Position numbers and translations under genes: made by a program
The notes under the pieces: generated by a model
Told to the model about the DNA's origin: nothing
The model's database searches: none
What the model saw: the letters and a program-made list of their open reading frames with translations, nothing else
Shown: one piece after another, positions 1 to 9,601 of the stretch
Layout: each line of letters opens with the position of its first letter
Position numbering within the stretch: position 1 is the first letter of the stretch
Assembly: GCA_003254905.1 (NCBI GenBank)
Contig: QANU01099983.1
Span: 248,001-312,000, forward strand
Direction of reading: 5' to 3'
Source of the DNA: Nissolia schottii
Taxonomy: Eukaryota; Streptophyta; Magnoliopsida; Fabales; Fabaceae
DNA: 64,000 nucleotides

Positions 1-340
1 TATCTAGCTTTCTTTCATGAAAATGTTTGTTCATCAATTATGTAATATTTATTCATGTGTGTATGGAATGTTTGTTTACGTATTTGTAATATTTAGTGGA
101 CAACTTATGGATACTTTTTATGTACACGTAAAATTGCTCATTGAACAAATAGAAAGAAAGCGAAACTCGTTCTCATTTTAATTTAAAGATGTAATTAGGG
201 TTTTCAAACTCGAATTGTAAAGGGTATGAATGTCCCTGCCAGTTATTATCATTGGACTACTAAAACAGTCCCTCAGAAACACTCTTGCTCCATTTATGGC
301 CGCCACTCCCATCTCTCTCTCACTCTCGCGGCGAGCCCCA
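1..340. other. upstream region of the thaumatin-like gene
   Basis: AT-rich non-coding DNA precedes the thaumatin-like gene. The first 230 bases are plain AT-rich sequence; about 285-340 is a C/T-rich 5' leader typical of plant UTRs. An in-frame upstream ATG at 296 would extend the protein by 15 residues. I see no clear TATA box. Confidence 0.4.
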
Positions 341-2117
341 ATGGATCTACTGTCCTCTTCTGTCACTCTCATTGCTCTCCTCTTCCTCCTCGCTCCCCAA
401 GGTAACAAACAGAGGCACAGGCACAGGCACAACCCTCTCTTTTCTTTCAACTTGTTCTCACTCTCTTCCATCTTCTACAGGTGCTCTTGGCGCTACCTTC
501 ACATTCCTCAACAGATGCGACTACACAGTCTGGCCGGGCATTCTCGCCAATGCCGGCAGCCCCCCCCTCGACAGCACCGGCTTCGAGCTCCCTAAGGACA
601 CCTCCCGCTCCTTCCACGCCCCCACCGCCTGGTCCGGCCGCTTCTGGGCCCGCACCTCCTGCTCCTTCGACTCTTCCGGCTCCGGCTCCTGCCTCACCGC
701 CGACTGCGGCTCCGGCACCATCGAGTGCTCCGGCTCCGGGGCCGCCCCTCCCGCCACCCTCGCCGAGTTCACCCTCGCCAACGGCGGCGCCGGCCAGGAC
801 TTCTACGACGTCAGCCTCGTCGACGGCTACAACCTCCCCATGCTCGTCGAGGGCTCCGGCGGCTCGGGTCCCTGCGGATCCACCGGCTGCACCTCCGATC
901 TGAACCAGCGCTGCCCCGCCGAGCTCAGGGCGGGGGACGGGAGCGCGTGTAAGAGCGCGTGCGAGGCCTTTGGGAGCCCGGAGTACTGCTGCAGCGGCGC
1001 GTACGGCTCACCGGCGACTTGCAGGCCTTCCATTTACTCGGAGATGTTCAAGGCGGCTTGCCCGAGATCGTATAGCTACGCATACGACGACGCTACGAGT
1101 ACGTTTACGTGTACGGGTGCGGATTATACGGTTACCTTTTGTCCTTCCTCTCCAAGGTAAAAAAGATGAAAAAGAATTAAAGACAAGAATTTATGTCTCT
1201 CTCTTTATTCTTTTGTTCATTGATTTAACATGTGCTCATGTCATGTATGGTTTAATGTTATGTTTATTTAAGTTAATCATTCGCTTAGTGACATTGTGCT
1301 TTATATTATTATTTATTATTATTATTATTGGTATGAATATGATGAATGAGAACTGCAGTGGTAGTAGTACTTCTATCAGAGAGTAGGAGGGTAGGTGGGA
1401 GTTCCATACTGCCAAAGGTGAACTTTTTAATGCTTGTGTTACTATTAAAGTCATTGGTTTTGTTAGGGTTAGTGAGTATTAATGATGGTTGCTGCTCTCT
1501 GGAATAATTTGTCTTCAGCTAGTAATGTTTTTTTTCTGTGAAAAGCTATAGAATGAATTACTCCCTTTGTATCATAATAGTAATATCTTTCACATCTTTC
1601 TAAACATAAAAATGTATTTGGTAACCAATATATTTTTAGAGGAGTAACAAAATGACTAATATTTAACTTTTTTAATTTAAAGGATTAATCTAACGAGAAA
1701 ATTTTTGGAAAAATAATTTAGTGAGGTTGTATTCATCTTACTTTATCTGCTTGTGAATGTGAAAATGATGAATTTTTCAATATCTGGGGTATTGGTGTTT
1801 GCAGTCAGAAATCGTCACAAGATACAACCCCAAATCCAATGACATCAACAACACCCATAGGGTCATCAGGAACAGGAATGGGAGCTGAAGGTGCAGGTGT
1901 ATACAACACGGGCACGGATCCGGGTCTCGGGTACTCCTCATCAGTGAGTGGTTCAACAGTTGGGTCGGGTTCGGGATCCGGAGAAGCTATGCTGGCTGAT
2001 GGGTCATACTTAGCTGGTTTGGCCATGGGAGACTCACCTAGGAGTTGTACCACATTTTCCTCTTCATTTCTCTATTCTCTTTGCATTTTGGTTCTTTTTT
2101 TCTCCTCCTTGATTTAG
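341..2117 (+). CDS. GPI-anchored thaumatin-like protein (PR-5 family)
   Basis: Three exons: 341-401, 481-1156 and 1805-2117, all GT-AG, coding 349 residues. The start at 341 gives a clean signal peptide (MDLLSSSVTLIALLFLLAPQ); an in-frame ATG at 296 would place a polar stretch before it. The mature domain starts near GATFTFLNRC and holds the 16 cysteines of the thaumatin fold, the CC pair in the SPEYCCSG segment, and the acidic-cleft residues around SGRFWART, LAEFTLA and DFYDVSLVDGYN. Exon 3 adds a Ser/Thr/Gly-rich linker of about 70 residues and ends in a hydrophobic tail (SFLYSLCILVLFFSSLI), the pattern of a GPI-anchor signal. Family members are secreted or wall-associated defence proteins, some binding beta-glucans. 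Exon 2 is very GC-rich compared with the AT-rich surroundings. Function is by family; the GPI anchor is inferred from the tail. Confidence 0.93.
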
Positions 2118-3524
2118 CTCATGTAGCAACATTATCATCATGACATTTGGGTTTGTTTTTAAAAAATGTAAATGTTCTTAGATTTGCGGGTTTTTAATGG
2201 GGTTCATGAATTTTGGCCTTTTTTAATTATTTTGCCCACTAAAGCTGGCGGATTCTTCATCCACCCTCATTATTCTCCCATTCCAGGAAGCAGAAAAAAA
2301 AAAGAGGAAAATTCCATGTTTCACTCGTTAAAGTGCCTTTTTTTTTAATACTAATCTTGGGAGTATTTATCTCGCTGGTGGGAGCTCTTTGTGAGGTCCT
2401 ATTATTGTTGAGGTGGGGAAGGGGGGGGGTTTCAAAAAGGTAACATATTTATGTGATTTTGGGCTGGCTTTGTTGGTTTCACATGTATGATAGTAATGAT
2501 TTAAATATTTATAATGTTGCTATGGGCTTTTTGTTTTTACTTTGGTTTGTCCTCAGCATAATGTGAACAAATCTGTTTCACTTTGCGGCTAACACAAGTA
2601 ATTTTTGCCTGGAAAAAGCGATTTCTGAGATGTATTAGGTCTGAGTCTGAACTTGTGAGTATTGAGATGGAAGATTACTACACTTTATACTTAAGGGAAA
2701 AAAAACAGGACACTAATCAAGTATCAATCATTAGTTTCAGTATAGTGCGCCTAAACGCCTCAATGCAAATGTTAATCTCCAATTTAATATCCATTTATTT
2801 ATCCAGAACAACAATAGAAGTCAACAAGAAGATCACATCTTCTTTGAAAGTGCCTCGAGTTCTATGCTTAAAATTTTGATGAACCTCTTTTTCCTCCAGC
2901 AATTTTCAAAAAGAAGGATCAATATCGTCCAAATGATGCGGTTTAGGGGACCTACCATAACGTGTTTCTAGCTTTAGTAGTGATTTAAAATTTTTAATCC
3001 TAATTTAACATTTTGTGGCATTTGATTATCTCATTTAATGTGAACTGAGAATTCCTTGGTTTGACTGACCAGAACGGTGCCTGTAGTTTGTCCTTACTTG
3101 TGCTATTCTTAATTTTTTTTTAATCATTCTTGCTTAGTTTTGCAAACCGCCTCTCCTGCTAAAAAATTAAGGCTACTAGTCTCGAATTACAAAGAAATTG
3201 GTATTTTTCATGTGAATAATAATACTCTGTGCTTTCATGAATGTGTTTCAGAAAGGTAGATATGCAAAAGTATGTGGTCCCCTTCCTTTGTTATCGTTAA
3301 TCATCGTTCCATGGAATATAGAATTGATACTAAAGTACTATCAATATTTCCTGGGTCCAACTAAAGTCTTTATTGCACTCTCCATGTGGGAAGGTAGGTA
3401 AGAAAAAACAAACAACAGTTAAAACAAAATTCACAGATTAATGTGTGATTTTTCAATTATACATGTACAAAAAATTAGATCACTTCACTCTTCAGATTGA
3501 GATTAAGCTGCTACATGAACTGAG
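2118..3524. other. intergenic region, thaumatin-like to xylanase (convergent)
   Basis: Two convergent genes flank this AT-rich stretch, so it should hold both 3' ends. I see homopolymer runs (T near 2340, G near 2420) but no convincing ORF, RNA gene or transposon end. Confidence 0.5.
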
Positions 3525-6500
3525 TCACAGATTAATAGTGACATGTTTAGTTTCTTTACCTATAGAGAGAGAAAAAGTTGAATCTGAAGTTCTGTTTCCA
3601 CACTTGACACTAACTCTGTATTCTCCAAAGAATCCATAAAAGCTGTGGGAACCATGTTCATCTGTCACTCCCACTAACTGACCAGTTTGCCACTCTTGAA
3701 GAAGTTTGTCCACCACGTCACCTGCAGGGAGGTTCTTGAAATCATTGTCTGTGAGGCACATTTGGTAGCACCCTTCTGGATGTAGTGCAGTCCAAAGCAT
3801 GATTCCATTCACAGAAGGGTGTGAGAACCCTTCCCTCAACACCTGTTCCAAATACATAGCCTACATACAAAAAATGGGAGAGAAATTCAATTCAATTGAG
3901 GAAATGGTAAACTTTTGAAACGGTGTCTTGACCGGTTTGATATCCGGTCCGATTTTTAGAACCTCAAAATACTAGAAGAGAGGGCGGCCCAATGCACGAA
4001 GCTCCTACATGGTGGGGTATAAAGAGAATAGATGTATGCATCCTTATGCTTGCAAAAAAAAAAATTCAAGACCGGAACTCGTGACCTTCAAATCACAACA
4101 ACTTGACTATTGTTGCTTTGTGACTCAGAGATCAGAGGTTCAACTATTGGAAATAGCCTCTCCAGTTGTTAGAGTAAGGCTGCATACATCTACCATCTTT
4201 AGACCCTATCAGGTGGGAATCTCATACATTGGACCTTGCCCTTTTTTATAACTTGATGAACACTTTTTCTTGCTAACCTGTGCATCTTTATCAAGTTTCT
4301 TGCTAACATCAACCTCGGTTAGCCAAATGGGAAGGTCAAGTGTTGCCAACTTGTCTATGATAGCCCTCATAAGGGGAAGATTAGGTATTGTGAAGTGACT
4401 CTCTAAGCCAATTCCATCCATAAAGACACCATTCTCTCGCAGCTCCTTGAGCCGCGAGACAAAGGAGTCAACGGTAGAATTCACGTCGCTGCAAGTTTCC
4501 ACCACATTGAAGTCATTCATGAACAGGGTTGCCAATGGATCAGCCTTATGTGCAGTCTCAAAGAAGTGCAATGTTGCATCAGGTCCAAGCCTTTGCTCAT
4601 AGAAGTCAAAGTGAAGCATTTCATTACTGACATCCCAATGTATGAACTCTTCACTGTATTGGCTCATGAGGCTTTGTATCCTTGAATCCACAACAGCTTG
4701 CAATTGGGTTCCGGTAAGGTTACGAGCCCATGCCGGCGTGTATTTAGGGTCTTCCCAGAATATATTGTGCCCTCTGGCTATGATTTTGTTTGCTCTAACA
4801 AATTGTAGCATTTGGTCTGCAATGGTGTAATTGACCTTTCCTTGATCAGGTTCTGTCGCATACCATTTGAGCTCATTCTCAAACACTGCAGCATTGAATC
4901 TCTTGACAAACCAATTCTGTTGGGATAACAATAATTGGAAGGACTTTAACTTGTAATTGAAATGAGGTTTATTGTTTAATGTAACGTGGAAAAATGTAAC
5001 AAAACCTGATAGGGCAAATTGCCTAGAATGGTCTTTGCTATTGCAGATCCAAAAGGGAAGTCTTTTGAGACCTGTTCTATGCTGATGGTTGCTCCTTGCA
5101 TTCTCTTTCCATCGGTATCCGAAACATGAACCGTTACGGCTCGCTTTCGTTGCTATCAAATGAAAACAAGTTTATCATATTGAACCTTGTAGTTTGGCTT
5201 TTTGATGTGCATTGTGTTATGCTGAAATCTATAACTATGAAGAAGAGAAGTTGACTCTACACACATTGTTGATCATATAATGTTGATTGAAACTCCATTG
5301 CTGCTTGGTAAATGGCTGCAATGATGGGCTAGCTAAGTCTATATTGATATCTTTACTACCATCAGTGTTCTGCATCATCACAAAACAAAGGAAACAACGT
5401 TAATATATTGAAGCAAATCTCTAAGTTGGTTTGTTTAATTCATTAACAAAGCTATAAAAGACATAGCTACCTACCTGAAAGAAGAGCATTGATGAATTAG
5501 AAGGTTGGTCCAAAACAAATCCACCTTTGAGAAATGACCAGCATCCACTCCTGGCTAAAACAGTTCCTATGCAATCATGTGTTCCATTTTCTGTTTGAAG
5601 ACTTGCCCTTATCAGAGCTGAACTTGCACCTTCAATTTTCACCCAAACTGTGGTAAAATATAATTAGCCACATTCAACATCTTAGGACTAAATGTGCAAA
5701 ATAGACACCAGTCAGAAGCATCCATGATTCAATGAGCATGTAGATCAATTTAAAATTTAATGCCATGTGGTTCAATAGTCTATTTTCATTGGTTAAAGGA
5801 AACAATCTATACCTTCAGCACCAAGTCATCCGTTGTAGTCTAGTTGGTTAGGATACTCGTCTCTCACCTGAGAGACCCGGGTTCAAGTCCCGGCAACAGA
5901 ATTTTTATTTCCCACAATTTCATTTTCTGAATGGATAAAAGCACTAAGGTAGTGTTTTGAGTGAGGTTATGCACAATGAACTAAGGCATGTAACCAATTT
6001 ACTTTGTCTCAAATCTGTTACTTTGAATAAAAAATAACTAAGATATGTTAGCAGAAAGAGTGTGTAAAAGAACATGAACTCAACTTGAGAAGCAATACAT
6101 AGTGTCTTGAGTGAGGTTATGCACTATGAATGAAGGACCATTAACTGCATAGAAGGCAATCCTATCTTCAACTCCCCCAGACTGAGGCTCACTCTCAAAA
6201 ATTCCACCCTGGTAAAGTGGCTTCTCTGGCTGCTCTTTGCACTGCCAGCCAAACAAGTCATATTTTGGGGTTAACAATTTAATTTTTTCTTAAAAAAAGG
6301 TGGCATTACATTTCAACGTAGAATGATAATGCCAATTCAATGGTGAAGTGAGTGAATTTTATTCTACCTCAGTGTAAGCAGTGGAATCATATAATACGGG
6401 TCCATCTGCAACATAAAAACAAAACATACAAGTTAAAAAGAAAGTACTTATGGAATATTGAGAATCATGGTAATATTAGAAATTTACTACTCAAAATTAA

Positions 6501-6607
6501 AGCAGGGGAAGTATAGGAGAATAGGAACCATGTAAAGGAGAAACCAAAGAAGTCCACATGAGGAGGAAGAAGACTGAAAGGCTAAAGAATAATGTAATGT
6601 TCTTCAT
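3525..6607 (-). CDS. GH10 endo-1,4-beta-xylanase with CBM22-like domain
   Basis: Eight exons on the minus strand, in coding order: 6529-6607, 6368-6405, 6085-6241, 5475-5647, 5265-5369, 5006-5152, 4278-4916 and 3525-3860. Phases agree throughout and give 557 residues. The N-terminus (MKNITLFFSLSVFFLLMW) is a signal peptide, so the enzyme should be secreted to the wall. Residues about 40-185 resemble the CBM22 carbohydrate-binding module of plant GH10 proteins; the GH10 barrel follows. The acid/base Glu is in HWDVSNEML (about E332) and the nucleophile Glu in IWLTEVDVS (about E434); both are present. Conserved ENELKWYATEP and RGHNIFWE also match. The role would be cleavage of xylan backbones in wall remodelling. 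Intron 3 hosts a tRNA-Glu-like gene and intron 7 two SINE copies. The reading frame is intact, so the gene is probably functional. Confidence 0.93.
3979..4108 (-). mobile_element. Au-type SINE, minus copy, in the last xylanase intron
   Basis: Read on the minus strand, a tRNA-like head (GGTCACGAGTTC) is followed by an A/T run, GCATACATCTATTCTCTT, ACCCCACCATG and GAGCTTCGTGCATTGGGC, then CGCCCTCT. This is the order of boxes in the widespread plant Au SINE, recalled from memory. It is diverged and has a homopolymer insertion. It lies in intron 7 (3861-4277) in the same orientation as the host gene. Confidence 0.65.
4104..4249 (+). mobile_element. Au-type SINE, plus copy, head-to-head with the previous one
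   Basis: On the plus strand the tRNA-like head (AGATCAGAGGTTCAAC, a B-box-like motif) is followed by GGAAATAGCCTCTCC, GTAAGGCTGCATACATCTAC and GACCC, and ends in TTGCCCTTTTTT, the T-tailed end typical of Au SINEs. It abuts the minus copy, so the intron carries two SINE-derived sequences in inverted orientation. The exact border between them near 4104-4108 cannot be fixed by eye. Confidence 0.7.
5829..5901 (+). tRNA. tRNA-Glu (CTC), slightly degenerate
   Basis: The cloverleaf can be drawn. Acceptor TCCGTTG pairs with CAACAGA, there is a D-arm with AGTTGGTTAGGA, an anticodon loop CTCTCAC (anticodon CTC) and a T-arm CCGGG-TTCAAGT-CCCGG. A T run at 5902-5906 could terminate Pol III and the upstream flank holds a CAA motif. 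Two faults stand out: acceptor pair 3:70 is C-A, and anticodon-stem pair 31:39 is a T-C mismatch next to a G-T wobble. It lies antisense inside intron 3 of the xylanase gene. It may be a weakly functional gene or a recent tRNA pseudogene. Confidence 0.75.
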
Positions 6608-6690
6608 GTTTGGACTCGAAAGTAGGAACAGTTCACTTTTCTACACACAATGGTAAATGAAAGAGTGTTGTAGACAATAGAGGCAACGGT

Positions 6691-6723
6691 TATAGCATAT
6701 ATACAAATTCCCGTGTATATAGT
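6691..6723 (-). promoter_or_regulatory. probable TATA region of the xylanase gene
   Basis: On the minus strand this reads TATATACACGGG and then TATATATGC, two TATA-like boxes about 85-115 bases upstream of the ATG at 6607. The spacing fits a plant core promoter. No transcript start is known. Confidence 0.45.
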
Positions 6724-8047
6724 ACTATCTCCACAAAACATGAAATAGGCCTAGGGAAAATTTAAAGAGGGGACAAAAATGTGAGGTTGATTGGATTTTG
6801 GAGGTGGTATCACAAGGGAAACAGTGTTAGTGACCTTTAAGCAAGTCACATTCACATTTCTCAAATTCACAAGTGAAGGTGAAGGGGTGATTCTTGTGTG
6901 TGTTGGTTGAAAGACAATTATATAATTCACTAGCATGTGTCTCACTGTACAATGGAGAGGTGGAGAATAGGGATTAGTGTTCTTGTTAAGATGAACCTAC
7001 CTTCTCTAGTGTCTATAGGAGGTAGGTATTGTAAGAGGGTTATCTCAAATATTTAACTAAAGGAATAAGGATAAGGATAAAGAGAATGACGATTGGATTA
7101 AGAAATGTCTTCTAAATTAGAGGGATATTTAATGAGATTGGAGGAAAGAAAGGAAAATGATCTTTATTACATTGATGTAAGGTTTATTGGCCTCGTATTT
7201 TATAGGTTAGTAGATCAAATGAATCAACTAGCCTTATTTTTATGTTATTAAGGATCTTGTTATATCATTGTTCACCAATTTACCTTACAATGCCAATTGT
7301 ATTTATTATATATGTTTGATATGATTTGATAATGACACAATATAAATAATCGATAATGAATGAAGAATAAACAAGACCACCCAACAACTTCAAATTTGAG
7401 GCAATTCAGGATTTTTAGCTATGACCTAGTATTTGCTAGCCCAATTGTATCAATAGCACGAATAATTAATAACCTGATTGATTATTTCAAGTTATAGTAA
7501 CATCAATTTATTGTTTATCAACTAGAAACGAAAGCAGGATATACAATTTTGGTAACTATTGGTTGGGTGATTAAAGGTAAGGACCATGCTATGCTTGGTA
7601 GATGTTACAGAACTTCACAAAGCCACTGCCCAAATGACAGAATTAACTACCCATTAATGTTTACCTTATGATACAGAATTCAATGAGGGAAAAATGAATC
7701 CAGCTAGGATTTGTTTCCCTTGAATTGTGTCAAGTACTGTTGTGATCAATGTGGCATGAGGACCACAGCATTGGAATCACACAAAGCCTTATGCTTGTAA
7801 ATAACATAATAATAATATACCCTATGCTTCAAGTATGGGCACGGGTTCAAGTTCAAACAAGACAGAATGTGGAAAAAGCGAAATGAGAATGGCAGTCAAG
7901 CAAAATATCACATGAACAGAACTTTGATGAATGAACAAGATTGCAACTACTCTGCCTTTCAAGTGAAGTATGCTCCCCGTTGTTTGGTGTCATCAATTTC
8001 TGACAATTTCCTTTATTTTTTTTCCCCTAAATAAAAAAGGCTAGTAC

Positions 8048-8255
8048 TTACACCGGACCAAAGTGGACCAATGGCATGTCGCAAACACGCTGGCAAGACC
8101 AACACATCATATTTCAGCACAAAACACAATAAAAGTGAGTTCTACCATGTAGTACCCAAAAACACTTGATGGGACTCACAATAAAAGCAATGTGAATTAC
8201 TTTTATTGTGTGTACTTAAATATGATGTGTTAGTCTTGTGTCCATGTAAGAATTT
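8048..8255. mobile_element. MITE, family A copy 1
   Basis: The arms AAGACCAACACATCATATTT (8093-8112) and, inverted, AAATATGATGTGTTAGTCTT match at nearly every position, and the match continues inward through ACAATAAAAGT. Outer boxes CTTACAcCGGAC and GTCCATGTAAG suggest the true ends, with about 35 extra bases in the left arm. A relative in opposite orientation lies at about 17998-18146. I could not settle a target duplication, so the superfamily is open. Confidence 0.65.
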
Positions 8256-8852
8256 CTAGTGTCATGGATTGTTTTTCCTAAAAAAAATTTTTCCTGTCTT
8301 TACTTTATTGTTTTTTATGCCTCAAATTATTTGATCTAGATTTTTTTTGGTATACTATTTGATCTATAGATATTGTAAACAGTTCGGGTATTAGATGGGC
8401 TTTTGTTTTGTTTTTGTCAATACAAATGGGCTTCTTTAATTGGGTCAACGTAAAAGCTGGGGGGATTTTTGTTATGCCCATAGCTTCTGACTTGACGTAG
8501 AACGATTGCTATCATTGATCCCTCTCTCATTCCAATTTCCAAGCTCACCTGATGTGTAGCAAAACTGCTGGCCGAACCCCATTTTCTAGCTTATTTTTAT
8601 TATTGCCCTTATGACTTGGATTCTTAGCCAGCTCTACTTTTGTCCATTCGATGAGGTTGCATGTTTACTTTGCACACTTTACAAGTTTGGATTCAAATTC
8701 TCTAAAATAAAAATTTTCACTTTAGATAATAAAGTATAAGATCTCACTTTAAAGAATCATTACCTTATAAGTTTAGGCCTTTCATAACTTACTAAGTATG
8801 TATTGTCCCAGTAATTTTTATAGTAATCACCGTAATGATACAATGACTTATA

Positions 8853-8870
8853 ATATATATATATATATAN
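8853..8870. repeat. (TA)n microsatellite ending in an unresolved base
   Basis: An AT dinucleotide run ends directly at an N (8870). The true repeat length is therefore uncertain here. Confidence 0.8.
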
Positions 8871-9601
8871 CCACTTCATTCAAATTTGGAGACGAATTGA
8901 TTTAGACTAGTCCGGAATGGATGAAACTTGAAAGCGACATGAATCACAGAGAGCCACATAGAGAAAACTTTAGGATATCCCATATCCATATCTTTGCATT
9001 TAAGCCAAGTATGGTCTAGGGTACTGATGGCTTGTCTGACATCTTCAAATTATTGCTCTTCGGCTTCATTCCTTCACATTTTCTTGACTATTTTTGTATG
9101 CCCTTCTAACAACAATTTTGACTGCTGCCTCTTTGATCCATGAAACTGTCAATACAATTGTATCATATGGTAACAATGCCAAAGATTAAAATCAAGGAAT
9201 TGCCACTATGGAGCTTAGAACTAGTGACTATCTATTATAGCCTATTGTCATATTACACTGAATGGCTAAAGAATATGAGAAAACAGCTAACAGTACACCA
9301 CACCAGTTCATAGTTCACAGATAAAACTACACAATTCTTATCTACCAAACAACCCGCACAATGTTGAATATTATTCTCTTTTCTGCATATTGAACGAAAA
9401 GAATTCTGTGACTGATCCTTTCAATAAAAAGTGAAGAGGCCGGTAGAATATGCTTATGCTTCACACTGGAACTAAACGAATATAGACCTCCTTTATTCTA
9501 GAAAAAAATGAGTTATAACTATCCGGTACGTGCCTATCATGCGAAAATTGGGATATCACAGAGCAAGCTCATCAATCCCGTGATTGTTATACCGTTCCGG
9601 C

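Larger units (their letters stand above)
6724..9601. other. intergenic region, xylanase to MFS transporter
   Basis: AT-rich DNA without a supported gene. It holds the xylanase promoter at the left, a MITE at about 8048-8255, a (TA)n run ending at the unresolved base 8870, and the 3' flank of the MFS gene at the right. The short ORF at 6751-6945 has no recognisable features. Confidence 0.5.

Noticed and set aside
481..1033. Several long ORFs in other frames over the thaumatin-like exon
   Set aside because: They are by-products of GC-rich coding sequence; only the frame with the thaumatin fold has family motifs and splice continuity.
1561..1660. Stowaway-like start (CTCCCTTTGTATCATAATAG) in intron 2 of the thaumatin-like gene
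   Set aside because: No matching inverted end or TA duplication found nearby; one end alone is not enough.
4209..5159. Long minus-strand ORF of 316 residues taken as one exon
   Set aside because: It reads through two introns. The xylanase family alignment and splice sites split it into exons 5006-5152 (another frame) and 4278-4916.
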